Shown here in pieces: positions 32,848 through 41,947 of a stretch of DNA of 55,352 bases (position 1 is the first letter of the stretch; each line of letters begins with the position of its first letter). The stretch is from a virus. The stretch lies in the IMG/VR virus record IMGVR_UViG_3300024323_000003, positions 1 through 55,352 of that record. One strand, 5' to 3'. The position numbers and the translations under genes were made by a program. The notes below the pieces were generated by a model, which saw only the letters and a list, made by a program, of their open reading frames with translations, was not told where the DNA came from and ran no database searches.

Positions 32848-34692
32848 TTAGATGGAGTTCACCGCTGGCCACGTCTTGCCTGCACCACCGTTGTAAAGTG
32901 TGGCTATTTGAGCCGCTGAGTACACTTTAGCTGTGGCCAAACCAATCTCGTCCACTTCCAAAAACGCAACAAGGTCAGTCTGAACGACCGCCGTAGGCAT
33001 TGCCTGAGTGACAGCAAAACTCCCGTGTGTCTGAGCCGCCGCTATTGTGTTTGGGGCTGTTGAAACTACTGGCGCGTGGGCGTCAATGTAGAGCGTGAGT
33101 TTCTTGGTCACGTTGTCGAACGTGCCGGCGAAGAAGTGCCACGCGCTGTTGGAGACTGCCAAAACCAGAGTTGCCGTCGTGGTCGCCGCCAGCGGGTCGG
33201 TTAGCGTCAAAGTGAACGTGTTGGTTGGGCGGTCATACGCCAACGAGAACACAATATCAGCAGAGTTTCCCATCGTGGCGTTAAAAAGTCCAAAGCTGCC
33301 GGTGGTAGTAGTGCCGTCGAATTTGAACCAGCCAAAGCAACTCAATCCCGGGGAGGATGGGTTGAAAGATATTTGGGTTATGTCGTCGGTGGACAGCACA
33401 GCAGGACTCCCTGAGTCGTTTCCAAACGGCAGTTTGTAGCCTTTCCCGATAATGCCAACCGGATACCCTGAAACGTCGTAGGCAGAAGTTGTCAAACTCG
33501 CTGGTCCAGACGATCCTCCATTGGCATTGAATGTCCCTATCGGTCCGGTGAAAGGGTCGCTCAACCAGCCATCCCCGCCATCTCCCAATACTTGAGTAAA
33601 CCAGTTTCCTCCACCAAAAGTAAGTACAACGGCCGCCGTTAAAGATTCGATTCCAGGCGCCAGCGGTGCTGCGATTGTCAGTGTTGGAAATCCAAATGAG
33701 AGAGGCTGAAAAGCTCCGTTTCCTCGCCCTTGATATGGCGCTGGAAATTTTCCATCCCAAACCGATACGCCAGCAAATCCAGGAGATCCCCATTGGAAAA
33801 AACCATCGAAATATCCATTTATCTGCAAACCCATTCCGTAGGCCAGTTTCAAACCCGCCACCTCGTCGGTAAAATACTTTTGAGATGGATCACCGGGATA
33901 CGGTCGAGGATCAAGTGCGTGGTCAAAAGACCAATAGGCGGTCAGCGTTGTGCCGGTAACAGTTATCGTGAACGTCCGCTCCGCATAGTTACCCTGCGAG
34001 TCCGTTGCCCTGAGCGTGAATGACTGAGCCCCGGAGGTCGTCGGTGTGCCGATGATGCCCACCGTCTTGCTCAACGTCGGGTCGCCACCAGATGCGTCGT
34101 CGAGCACGAGTCCTGCCGGCAATGGCGTTGTCGCCGTCCAGTGGTAGGGCGCAAAGTTTCCGGTGAGAATCACCGTGCCGAAGTAGCTGGTTCCCACGGT
34201 GCCGGTCACGTTATCCAGAGAGCCGATGCAGATTAGGAATTTGTTGGCGTTATTGCAGGCGAGTGATTCGGCGGCACGGTCAACTAGGGTCGGGTTTGGA
34301 TTGGTAACGGTGCCGGCTGGCACGACATAGGTGAACTGGCCGCCATTGGGGCATTGGATGGTGCAGGATTGCTCGTTGTTCTGGTAGAGCGCCACGCCCC
34401 AGTTTCCGGGGTCGTTCGCGGCTCCGTCGTCAGGGGTCGAAGGATTGCCGTCGTCAACCTGATTTGCTACGGCACCCGCGGCAGCGCAGAGATCGGCAGC
34501 CTCTTGAGAGACGGTGGATTCGCAGAAGTTGTATCCGTTAGCGTTATCGAACGGAGTTCCGATTGGTGGCGTGATTTGCGGGGATCCGCTGGAGAATCCA
34601 AGGAACACGTCGCGGTCGGGTGCCTCACTGGAAAAGTTGCCAGCAGGATTACCCTCGCACGGGCAGTTCGATTTTGTTGGGCACGGCTTCAC
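32848..34692 (-). CDS. Adhesin/tail-fibre-like protein with Ig-like (He_PIG) and LamG domains
   Basis: A 614-residue protein. A Cys-rich start (MKPCPTKSNCPCEGN) and a folded region to ~150 precede a putative Ig domain at ~155-247 (GTVGTSYFGTVILTGNFAPY; PLPAGLVLDDASGGD; GIIGTPTTSGAQSFTLRATD), matching He_PIG. Residues ~445-605 look like a LamG/concanavalin-like jelly roll (CFGWFKFDGTTTTGSFGLF; HFFAGTFDNVTKKLTLYIDA). Such folds bind carbohydrates, so this is the best receptor-binding candidate. It sits between the tail-tube-like and adaptor-like genes. Confidence 0.8.
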   Translation of the reverse strand: MKPCPTKSNCPCEGNPAGNFSSEAPDRDVFLGFSSGSPQITPPIGTPFDNANGYNFCESTVSQEAADLCAAAGAVANQVDDGNPSTPDDGAANDPGNWGVALYQNNEQSCTIQCPNGGQFTYVVPAGTVTNPNPTLVDRAAESLACNNANKFLICIGSLDNVTGTVGTSYFGTVILTGNFAPYHWTATTPLPAGLVLDDASGGDPTLSKTVGIIGTPTTSGAQSFTLRATDSQGNYAERTFTITVTGTTLTAYWSFDHALDPRPYPGDPSQKYFTDEVAGLKLAYGMGLQINGYFDGFFQWGSPGFAGVSVWDGKFPAPYQGRGNGAFQPLSFGFPTLTIAAPLAPGIESLTAAVVLTFGGGNWFTQVLGDGGDGWLSDPFTGPIGTFNANGGSSGPASLTTSAYDVSGYPVGIIGKGYKLPFGNDSGSPAVLSTDDITQISFNPSSPGLSCFGWFKFDGTTTTGSFGLFNATMGNSADIVFSLAYDRPTNTFTLTLTDPLAATTTATLVLAVSNSAWHFFAGTFDNVTKKLTLYIDAHAPVVSTAPNTIAAAQTHGSFAVTQAMPTAVVQTDLVAFLEVDEIGLATAKVYSAAQIATLYNGGAGKTWPAVNSI

Positions 34693-34694
34693 GC

Positions 34695-36944
34695 TTAAAT
34701 GGTAGTCTGGATTGGCGAAGGCTGCACAAGATTTTCGTAAAGCTGACGCTCGCGTTCAACCATGTAGAGCCTGAGCCCTCGGATACGGCAGAATCCTTTA
34801 ATCTTCAACCTCGTCTGGAATTGGTAGCCAAAATTCATTGGCCGGATGGATTGCGGCTGGCACTTCAACTGAGGCTTGGGAAGCGTGATGGTTTGACGAT
34901 AGCCTTCGCAAAATGGAGTGATGGGGTAACTGATCGGATTATCGGCATCCTCGGCACTGTTGCGAGCGGAGCAGAGTTGCCATTTGTGCCACTGATGGTA
35001 GCAACTATCTGCGTCCGGGCGATACTCCATCGAAAATTCCACGGTTCCGTAAAGGCGGTCCACCCAAAGTTCGCAGCAAACCAGTTCCTTGAGTTGGAAT
35101 ATGTCGCCTCCGGTGAACGCTGGAAACTCGGCGTAAGACTCGATTCGCTTGTCGCCGTCCTCGAATCGGCCTGCCGTCGAAAGTTCCCAAAGCTGAATGG
35201 TCCTGTCGGTGCGTGAGACGATGACGGCGAAAGCCCGTTCCCGGCCGCCGAAGTCGCCGGTGAACATTTGGAGGATGTCCAAACCCGACCAACTGCCTTC
35301 CCAGTTGGGGACGAGGCTGGCACCAAACGCGGAGATGGGCACAAAGTCGAGCGGTATCAGAGCGGAGTGAACAACGCCTTGGGGAACCTGTTTGGGCAGC
35401 GCGGTTTGTAGGAGCCGGTTATCGAAGTAGATGCCGCAAGCGTTTTTAAGTATGGATCGGTCGTTGAATTGGAGGATGCGATTCTCGTTGGCGCTGAGGC
35501 TGATGTTGCCCCAATTTCCGTAGTTTCGAACTTGTGTAAAGAGGCTGGCGATGGACGGCTCAAGCGTCTGGTAGAAAACATCCCCGTTTACAAGGGTCAC
35601 GCTCCGATCATTCACCGTCCCGTTGTTAATCTGAACGATGGTCTGCTTCGGTGGGTTGGTGCTCGTCGCGGCAATCCAGTCCGCTCGCGTGGCGGGCACC
35701 TCCAGCGAGTAAATCGTCTTGCGTGTGCCGATGTAGAGATTGCCCTGGCCCAGAGTCGTATTGATGTTTGCGTTGTGGAATAGGCTTCGGATATTCCCGT
35801 CGTTGCTCGAAACGGTGAAGCCGTCGCCCGCGAGGCACAGTGGATTTTCGGTCACCTTCAAGATGCTGTCGCGGAAGTTGTAGAGAACGCTCCCCGATGG
35901 CCCGCGCACAATGTCTCCGGCGAGGTATTGCCGCCCGATGGCGTACCAGAGGCGCCCTTGGTAGTAATCCATCGGCGAGGCGGCGGTAATCTCCTGAATC
36001 GAAGTCAGAGTGACTGTTGCGTAAACAGTGCCAGGTGTGTCGTTGACGTTGATGGCTCCAATCTGACCTGCGGGGGGCGCTACGTCGCCAATCTGAGTGA
36101 CCTGAAACTGAGCGCCACCCACAGTCACGATGTCGTTAACGGCGCCGGGATACGCTGGATAGACCCAGGTGTTCTCTGTCGCGCCGATGGCTGGTATCGT
36201 CCAACTGGCAATGAATTGCACGATGCCGTTGCCGTTGCCGTCCGAGACAAAGGTTCCACCCTTGACAACTGATGCGGCCGGCCCTCCTAAGTTTTTCAAC
36301 GTGAGGCGCTGATTGTCATGGACCTGGATGTACTTCTTGGAGGTGTCACCGTTGACCTCAAAGACCTCTCCAAAAGCCCCTAGCCACCCCGGCGCTGAGA
36401 TAGGGATGAAAACCCGATGGCTCTGCGCGGGTGCGGTAAATCCCGTCGTGGTGCCCCATGCCTGGGAAAGCCCGTTAGATCGCCGCAGTGTCACGCCATC
36501 CCAAAACAACGGCAACGTCACATTGTCACCCGCCTGAATCACCATGAACTGTTCGCCCTGGCAGAAGAAGGCGTAGGGCTCCGTCGCGGGATTGCTGAGA
36601 GCTGCGGTGGTCGAGAGCAAGACCGGAGCCGTTCCGTCCACATCGCAGCGGTAAATCTTTCCGCTGATCGAAAACATGAGGTAGGGGTCCGCGTTGTCGG
36701 GTTCGTACATCGCGCCGCCTTGCCAGAGGCCGCCGGAGTTGAATAACTGGAGCAGGGGTTGCCATGTGGGTCGCTGGCTGATTCCACCGTCGCGCACCGT
36801 TCCATTGGAGAGCCACGCGAGTTCTGATCGGAGCAGGCCGTTGGGATTATCGGAGGAAACTATTGTGGGCAACTTTACCGAGTCACAGCCTGAACTCCAA
36901 TCTTGGCTGCCGTCGAAAATCGTCACTTCGCTCTTGTTCGCCAT
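34695..36944 (-). CDS. Tail-tube-B-like / beta-propeller virion protein
   Basis: A 749-residue beta-rich protein from the ATG at 36944 (GTG 36953 possible). It opens NKSEVTIFDGSQDWSSGCDS and has repeating blades (LWQGGAMYEPDNADPYLMFS; VNGDVFYQTLEPSIASLF; GSWSGLDILQMFTGDFGG). The early DGSQDWSSG and SNPNGLL-type segments fit podovirus tail-tube-B-like proteins, which form the nozzle of short tails. It is the first gene of the minus-strand late operon. Transcription probably begins near 36945-36965. Confidence 0.68.
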   Translation of the reverse strand: MANKSEVTIFDGSQDWSSGCDSVKLPTIVSSDNPNGLLRSELAWLSNGTVRDGGISQRPTWQPLLQLFNSGGLWQGGAMYEPDNADPYLMFSISGKIYRCDVDGTAPVLLSTTAALSNPATEPYAFFCQGEQFMVIQAGDNVTLPLFWDGVTLRRSNGLSQAWGTTTGFTAPAQSHRVFIPISAPGWLGAFGEVFEVNGDTSKKYIQVHDNQRLTLKNLGGPAASVVKGGTFVSDGNGNGIVQFIASWTIPAIGATENTWVYPAYPGAVNDIVTVGGAQFQVTQIGDVAPPAGQIGAINVNDTPGTVYATVTLTSIQEITAASPMDYYQGRLWYAIGRQYLAGDIVRGPSGSVLYNFRDSILKVTENPLCLAGDGFTVSSNDGNIRSLFHNANINTTLGQGNLYIGTRKTIYSLEVPATRADWIAATSTNPPKQTIVQINNGTVNDRSVTLVNGDVFYQTLEPSIASLFTQVRNYGNWGNISLSANENRILQFNDRSILKNACGIYFDNRLLQTALPKQVPQGVVHSALIPLDFVPISAFGASLVPNWEGSWSGLDILQMFTGDFGGRERAFAVIVSRTDRTIQLWELSTAGRFEDGDKRIESYAEFPAFTGGDIFQLKELVCCELWVDRLYGTVEFSMEYRPDADSCYHQWHKWQLCSARNSAEDADNPISYPITPFCEGYRQTITLPKPQLKCQPQSIRPMNFGYQFQTRLKIKGFCRIRGLRLYMVERERQLYENLVQPSPIQTTI

Positions 36945-36963
36945 TGACCCCACGGTAGTCGGT

Positions 36964-37095
36964 ATGCTAAATTTGTCCAGCCTTAGAACGGCTCAAATCG
37001 TGAAACTCAAATTTGCCAACCTTGCCCCGACTGCCGCATCACGAGCGGGTTCTACTTTTGGGGTGGGGTTGGCGCTTCTCGTTAAACATCTATGA
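36964..37095 (+). CDS. Possible 43-residue peptide
   Basis: An ATG frame whose stop overlaps the next start as ATGA (37092-37095). The sequence LRTAQIVKLKFANLAPTAAS has no recognised motif. The frame also lies in the promoter space of the minus-strand late operon, so it may be chance. Confidence 0.3.
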   Translation: MLNLSSLRTAQIVKLKFANLAPTAASRAGSTFGVGLALLVKHL

Positions 37096-37670
37096 AATGG
37101 ACACTCGATATGGTCACGCAAAACTTCCTCAAAAATTATTCCGTCATTGATGGCGGTTACAAAACCCCGTGCTGGAGATGGAATTTGTCAAAAAACAAAT
37201 CCGGGTATGGCGTCATAAGGTGCGGCTTTGCTGGTCGAAATAGCACCACCCATCGCTTTTCTTGGATGGTCCATTTCGGAGCTATCCCTGATGGCAAATT
37301 CGTTCTGCACCGTTGCGACAACCCTTGGTGCATCAATCCAGACCATTTGTTTTTGGGAACTCAGAAAGACAATATGCAGGACATGCGCTCCAAAGGGAGA
37401 AATCCTGACAGGTCTGGAGAAAACGCAGGCAACGTAAAGCTCACCGAGGAAATGGTGATTCAGATTATTCGCATCAGGTCCGAAACAGGTCTTGGCACCA
37501 GAAGAATCGGGGAAATGTTTGGTGTGGATAAAACCACGATATGCGGCATACTCAATGGGAAGCTTTGGAAGCACCTGCATGGCGAGACAAAAAAATACCC
37601 TGAACCAAAAAGTAACTCTCTACGGACTCGTTTGGGGAGCACACGTCCACCCCGTACAAAGGGAGCTTGA
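37092..37670 (+). CDS. HNH endonuclease (HNH_3 type) overlapping terL
   Basis: A 192-residue protein. YKTPCWRWNLSKNKSGYGVI, then KFVLHRCDNPWCINPDHLFL with GTQKDNMQD, is an HNH_3 domain. An HTH-like C-terminus follows (GTRRIGEMFGVDKTTICGIL). Homologous proteins usually end near the LNGKLWKHL that follows; here the frame runs on ~30 residues and overlaps the terminase 5' end by 92 bases in another frame. HNH genes beside terminase genes are frequent and in some phages aid packaging; it may also simply be a homing gene. Confidence 0.9.
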   Translation: MKWTLDMVTQNFLKNYSVIDGGYKTPCWRWNLSKNKSGYGVIRCGFAGRNSTTHRFSWMVHFGAIPDGKFVLHRCDNPWCINPDHLFLGTQKDNMQDMRSKGRNPDRSGENAGNVKLTEEMVIQIIRIRSETGLGTRRIGEMFGVDKTTICGILNGKLWKHLHGETKKYPEPKSNSLRTRLGSTRPPRTKGA

Positions 37671-39480
37671 TGTTATTGCCAACGGTGGCCAATGGGAAAA
37701 GAAAAATGGGACAGGCAAAGCCGGTCTTGGGAATTTCTTTCATTTCAAGGAGGCTGCTCGCTTAATTTGGGGCAATGATGTCATTCAGCATCGCTGGTTC
37801 GACTTCTTTCTTGAGCAATGGCTGACTCACAAATACGTGGGTGTGATGGGAAGCAAAAACTCTGGCAAGAGTTTCTCCGCGTCAATTTTTCACCTGATTG
37901 ATTACTTCGCCTTCCCGTCATGCACCACAATCATTGTTTGCTCGACGACCAAGGAGGCTTTGGAGGACCGAATTTGGGGAGAAATAAAAAAGTTCTGGAG
38001 GATGGCTAAGCGGAACGTGGAATGGCTTCCAGGTAATCTTATCGAAGGGAGGATGAGGCTTACGACCGATGATCGTGACGATATTGAAGAAGGTCGAGAC
38101 TTCCGAAACGGGTTCGTTGGGATTCCAGTTATGAAGGGAGAGGCTGCTGTCGGGCTGAGTGCTTTCGTTGGGCGAAAGAACAAGCGCGTGAGGCTTCTCG
38201 GTGATGAAATTCAGTATCTTCCCGGTGCCTTTCTCGACTCGACCGCAAATCTTGATAGCGCCGGTGGCCGGGTTGACTTCAAGCTCACCGGAATGGGAAA
38301 CCCTTCCGAGATAACAAAGTCGCTCGGGTTGCTCTGCGAGCCCGCCGCGCATATCGGCGGCTGGGAAAGTGGTATAGACCAGCAACCAGTCACTAAATGC
38401 TGGGAAACCCGGATGCCGAATGGAATTGCGGTGCAGCTTCCGGGGAGAGATTGCCCAAACATGGACACGCCAGCGGGAGAGCCTGCTCCGTTTCCTTTTC
38501 TCATTACCCGAGAGGACATTGAGGAAGGTTCTAAGAAATACGGAATAGACGACTGGAAATTTCGTATGTTCTTCGATGGCATTTTCCCCCGCGGCCAAGG
38601 CTCCCGGCGCGTCATCACCCGCCAGCTTTGCGAGCGTGGCCGTGCGAAAGACGATCCAATCTGGCGCGACTCCAACCGCACTCGCATTGCCTCACTCGAC
38701 GCCGCCTTTCGCGCCGTCGGAGGGGACCGCTGCGTGTTCACCCGCTGTGAGTTTGGCATGGAGGCAGCCGCTCCGCTGGTGGCGCCGAATGGTGAACTGA
38801 CGCTGACCTCGCAAGACACTGTTAAACCCGGTGGCCGCATCCTGTTCGCGCTTATAGAGCAGAAGATCATCCCAATCAGCGCGGCAGAAACCAAGGGTGC
38901 GGCTCTGTCCATCGAAGAAGCGGAGGATCAGATCGTGAAATTCGTCATGGCTGAGTGCCAGGCGCACAAGATTCCTCCCGAGAACTTCTTCTTCGACGCG
39001 GGCATGAAGGCATCGCTCGTCGGCGCGTTCGCCCGTCTATGGTCGCCTCATGTGCGGCCCGTTGACTTCGGTGATAAGCCAACGGAGCGCAAGGTTTCCC
39101 GAGAGATTGACGTTTCATGCCGGGACTACTACTTCAACTTCGTCACCGAAATGTGGTATCAGGTCCGCATGGTCATTGACGCCGGCCAGTTCCGGGGCAT
39201 GACCGAGGAAGTGATGCTGGAGGGTTGCAAGCGGGAGTTCGAGAAAGTGGCCGGCAACAAGATTCAGGTCGAGCCCAAGGATGAGATGAAGAAAAAGACG
39301 GGCGAATCGCCGGATAGATTCGATTCGCTCGTAATCGCTTTCGAGGGCGCCCGCCAGCGCGGGTTCACCATTGCCAAGTTTGAAAACGTCGAGGCGGAAC
39401 AGAAAGATGTGACGTGGAAACGCGATGCGATGGACCGGGCGAAAAAGCTTTGGCGTAGTGGGCAGTTGAATTATGCGTGA
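37579..39480 (+). CDS. terL: Terminase large subunit
   Basis: A 633-residue packaging motor, from the ATG at 37579. The N-terminal ATPase has Walker A GSKNSGKS (~91-98), a following TTIIVCSTT strand and Walker B VRLLGDEIQ (~204-212) with the catalytic Glu. The RNase H-like nuclease has its acids at SLDAAF (~372), FFFDAG (~472) and DRFDSLV (~578-581). It cuts concatemeric phage DNA and pumps it through the portal. The upstream HNH gene overlaps its start. No small subunit was recognised nearby. Confidence 0.92.
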   Translation: MARQKNTLNQKVTLYGLVWGAHVHPVQRELDVIANGGQWEKKNGTGKAGLGNFFHFKEAARLIWGNDVIQHRWFDFFLEQWLTHKYVGVMGSKNSGKSFSASIFHLIDYFAFPSCTTIIVCSTTKEALEDRIWGEIKKFWRMAKRNVEWLPGNLIEGRMRLTTDDRDDIEEGRDFRNGFVGIPVMKGEAAVGLSAFVGRKNKRVRLLGDEIQYLPGAFLDSTANLDSAGGRVDFKLTGMGNPSEITKSLGLLCEPAAHIGGWESGIDQQPVTKCWETRMPNGIAVQLPGRDCPNMDTPAGEPAPFPFLITREDIEEGSKKYGIDDWKFRMFFDGIFPRGQGSRRVITRQLCERGRAKDDPIWRDSNRTRIASLDAAFRAVGGDRCVFTRCEFGMEAAAPLVAPNGELTLTSQDTVKPGGRILFALIEQKIIPISAAETKGAALSIEEAEDQIVKFVMAECQAHKIPPENFFFDAGMKASLVGAFARLWSPHVRPVDFGDKPTERKVSREIDVSCRDYYFNFVTEMWYQVRMVIDAGQFRGMTEEVMLEGCKREFEKVAGNKIQVEPKDEMKKKTGESPDRFDSLVIAFEGARQRGFTIAKFENVEAEQKDVTWKRDAMDRAKKLWRSGQLNYA

Positions 39481-39553
39481 TTGGGGTTGACGGGGAGAGG
39501 GATTTTTGAGAGGGTTGGGGCGTGCAGTTAATCGCACGTAACATAAACAATTT

Positions 39554-39614
39554 GCCGCCCGGTGTCTGTGGCCGTCAGGTCATGGAGATTAACCATCGGG
39601 CGGCGTTTTATTGT
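39554..39614 (+). terminator. Terminator-like hairpin after terL
   Basis: GCCGCCCG (39554-39561) pairs perfectly with CGGGCGGC (39597-39604), followed by GTTTTATTGTT. The 35-base loop is long for a terminator, so it may be a structured leader of the next gene. Confidence 0.55.
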
Positions 39615-39615
39615 T

Positions 39616-39822
39616 ATGCCCACACCGCTTCTAACCACCAAAAACCTCGACGCGCTCAAATGTTCATCCCCAAAGTGTAAGCACGAAGATTGCGAGCTTT
39701 TCCTTCACCCAAAGTGCCATGAAGGAGGCGGCACGATGGTGTCTTATCAAAAAGGTTCAGGGGAAATTCTCATCGCCTGTAACGTATGCGGCAAGCACAT
39801 CGTCAGGATCATGGTCGTATGA
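39616..39822 (+). CDS. Small zinc-ribbon-like protein, 68 aa
   Basis: From the ATG at 39616: LDALKCSSPKCKHEDCELFL, HPKCHEGG and IACNVCGKHIV give seven Cys and several His, enough for two zinc sites. Proteins of this pattern occur next to terminase genes in many phages; a role in packaging or DNA binding is possible but unproven. The stop overlaps the next ATG. Confidence 0.78.
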   Translation: MPTPLLTTKNLDALKCSSPKCKHEDCELFLHPKCHEGGGTMVSYQKGSGEILIACNVCGKHIVRIMVV

Positions 39823-40256
39823 GCATCGCCGCTAAACATGCCTACCGATTTGGGTTTTTGAAGTCGGAAAAATGGTCAAATGTTCGCCTTGCTTGCCTCG
39901 CCAGAGATAAGGGTTGTTGCATGGGATGCGGCAAATTTGACTTGTCGAACGACGCCCACCACATCGAGTATCCAGAAAACTGGTACGATACAAAACTTCA
40001 CCAGCTACGAACTCTCTGCCGAGAATGCCACGAGAGAGTCCATGAGATAATGGAAGTGAATCCAGAGATGGGTTGGAAGCTTATAAAAGCCAAGGTAAAT
40101 ATCGAAAGAAACCCAGAATATACTCAAGGCAAGGACCAATTTTTACTGTTCTCTCCGGTGGTTCTTTGGAGGAGAAACATCACTCTGCTTTGTATCATCC
40201 AATCAGCAAAGTACTTTCCGAACGTAAAAAATATGTTGACGGCTCTAAGAATGTGA
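39819..40256 (+). CDS. HNH endonuclease, 145 aa
   Basis: VRLACLARDKGCCMGCGKFD, then NDAHHIEYPENWY and LRTLCRECHERVHE, give C-x2-C, the HHI catalytic centre and the C-x2-C..H closing motif of a compact HNH nuclease. It overlaps the zinc-ribbon gene by 4 bases and precedes the capsid gene. It may serve packaging or homing. The C-terminal ~40 residues are unusual and hydrophobic (FLLFSPVVLWRRNITLLCII), perhaps acquired on insertion. Confidence 0.85.
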   Translation: MSIAAKHAYRFGFLKSEKWSNVRLACLARDKGCCMGCGKFDLSNDAHHIEYPENWYDTKLHQLRTLCRECHERVHEIMEVNPEMGWKLIKAKVNIERNPEYTQGKDQFLLFSPVVLWRRNITLLCIIQSAKYFPNVKNMLTALRM

Positions 40257-40271
40257 GTTAGAAGCCATATC

Positions 40272-40448
40272 AGTTGGCGGTCTTTACCCGCCCGAGCCAC
40301 TGACTCGTAAAACCAGCACCGCCGTTAGAGGCCAGCGGGCCAGAAGCACGCAAGTTGGCGGTCAAGCTTCAAAAACGCGAACAGTGGAGACATGCAGTAT
40401 GGCTGCTTGAGACTCCCCTGAACGAAATTCGGTTTTACGTTTTTGAAG
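40272..40448 (+). promoter_or_regulatory. Structured 5' leader of the capsid gene with alternative pairings
   Basis: An 11-base direct repeat AGTTGGCGGTC occurs at 40272-40282 and 40353-40363. ACCGCC at 40318-40323 lies between the copies and can pair with GGCGGT of either. Local hairpins include GGCGG-TCTTTAC-CCGCC (40276-40292). CTTCAAAAACG (40367-40377) pairs perfectly with CGTTTTTGAAG (40438-40448), which ends one base before the capsid ATG at 40450. No strong Shine-Dalgarno is visible. This could regulate translation, initiate it in an unusual way, or stabilise the mRNA. Confidence 0.5.
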
Positions 40449-40449
40449 T

Positions 40450-41931
40450 ATGAGCTGCCCTAGTGGAACACTTTCATCGTGCGACTTCGGTCAATTTTTG
40501 GTGCAACAAACCCCCGTTTTCGACGAACTCATCATCGAGGACATAACGGTAATTGACGGGTGGTTGGGAAACATTTCCACCTACCAAGTGCCGATGGGCA
40601 CGCCGACCGAGATTACCCAGGACCGTTTCCGTGGAGTGTGGCCGAACACCACGAAGCCCTGGACGAAAACCCAATCCGGCTCGTGCCTGAGCAACCCCTG
40701 CGATCCCGCCGAGCATCAAATCGGCTGGGGCTCCGACCGGCTGACGTATTTCGAGGAAGAAATCACGTACACCACCCCGTTGATGTGCTACGACCAGATG
40801 ATGAACGTCACGGCCGCGCAGCAGCAGCTTGGCTACATCATCAGCGACATCCTCAAGCCCGCGACCAGCGCCATTATGAGCGCGTACCTGCGCAAGCGCG
40901 CCCTGTTCTGGGGCCAGCGCAAGACCGTGGCGAACTCCAGCCTGACGCAGTTCACCTACCAATGGAACCTGGACGCTCAGGGCAACGAAGCTTACTTCGA
41001 CTGCAACGTGGCTCCGACCAACGTTTACAAGTTGGTGCCGCAGATGCTCCAGAACCGTTTCAGTCCGCTCATGCGCCTGGGCTACGCCGGCAAGAACCCG
41101 TTCAAAGAGACGGCGCCATTCATCGAACTGGTGACCGACATGGACACGGCCTGGAGCCTTGACAAGCTGGGCGGCCAGCAGGGCGTCGGCACGGGCAACA
41201 ACCCGAGCGTGTCCGGTAACTGGCGCTTCACCCAATGGGACGCGGCCAACGCCTACTGGCGCTATGGCTTCAGCGGCCAGATCGGCAACTTTATGACCCG
41301 GGTGGACGAGTTGGGCCTGCGGTTCAACTTCGTCGGCCAAATTGCCGCGGGCGTGAATGGCAACGGTAACATCTACCGCTACCAGATCATCCAGCCGTAC
41401 CTCAACGAAATCACGACTGGCGCCGGCGGGTCCGCTGGTTTGGGCCGCGATGCGAACCCCGACTTCGACCGGGCGCAATACGCCATCAGCTTCATCAGCC
41501 ATAAGAAGGGCCTGGAGCTGGGCGTTTACGACGCTCGCGCCATCAACCCGGAAATGCCGTTCCTGCACCCGAACTTCGGCGGCAAGTGGCAGTTCCTCAT
41601 GCACGACCTAGGGGCCGACATCAATGGCGTGGCGATCAGCAACAAATGGGGCAACAAGGGTCAATTCGGCGCCCGCTGGAAAAACTACATCCGGCCGCTC
41701 CACACGGAGTTCCTGGAAAGCTTCTTTCACAAGCGCGAGCAGTTCTGCATCCCGAACATTGGCACCTGTGCGACTGACCCGGGCTACCCGGCGCAGACCT
41801 ACAACAGCAAGCTCCCGACTTGCCCGTTGCCGACGTCGTTTGCGGGACTGTATGCGGGTGGCGTTCCGAGCGGTTCGCAAGACGGCCCGGTTCCAATGCC
41901 CGAGCCGCCGTCGCCGCCGTCGGTCACTTAA
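40450..41931 (+). CDS. Probable major capsid protein
   Basis: A 493-residue protein. It is not recognised by motif, but it has the right length, sits after terL, has strong G/C third positions unlike its neighbours (suggesting very high expression), and is followed by an excellent terminator. The sequence is alpha/beta with segments such as YEEE-type FEEEITYTTPLMCYDQMM, LGYIISDILKPATSAIMSAY, and WKNYIRPLHTEFLESFF. Cysteines are frequent (SGSCLSNPCDP; FCIPNIGTCATDPG), so disulfides may stabilise the shell. The Pro-rich tail follows the fold. Confidence 0.72.
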   Translation: MSCPSGTLSSCDFGQFLVQQTPVFDELIIEDITVIDGWLGNISTYQVPMGTPTEITQDRFRGVWPNTTKPWTKTQSGSCLSNPCDPAEHQIGWGSDRLTYFEEEITYTTPLMCYDQMMNVTAAQQQLGYIISDILKPATSAIMSAYLRKRALFWGQRKTVANSSLTQFTYQWNLDAQGNEAYFDCNVAPTNVYKLVPQMLQNRFSPLMRLGYAGKNPFKETAPFIELVTDMDTAWSLDKLGGQQGVGTGNNPSVSGNWRFTQWDAANAYWRYGFSGQIGNFMTRVDELGLRFNFVGQIAAGVNGNGNIYRYQIIQPYLNEITTGAGGSAGLGRDANPDFDRAQYAISFISHKKGLELGVYDARAINPEMPFLHPNFGGKWQFLMHDLGADINGVAISNKWGNKGQFGARWKNYIRPLHTEFLESFFHKREQFCIPNIGTCATDPGYPAQTYNSKLPTCPLPTSFAGLYAGGVPSGSQDGPVPMPEPPSPPSVT

Positions 41932-41947
41932 TCATCGGTTGGTTGGG

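Noticed and set aside
40474-41604. 376-codon open frame antisense to the capsid gene
   Set aside because: It arises from the strong G/C third-position bias of the capsid gene; the composition is odd (many Val, Ala, His) and it has no motif or ribosome-binding site.
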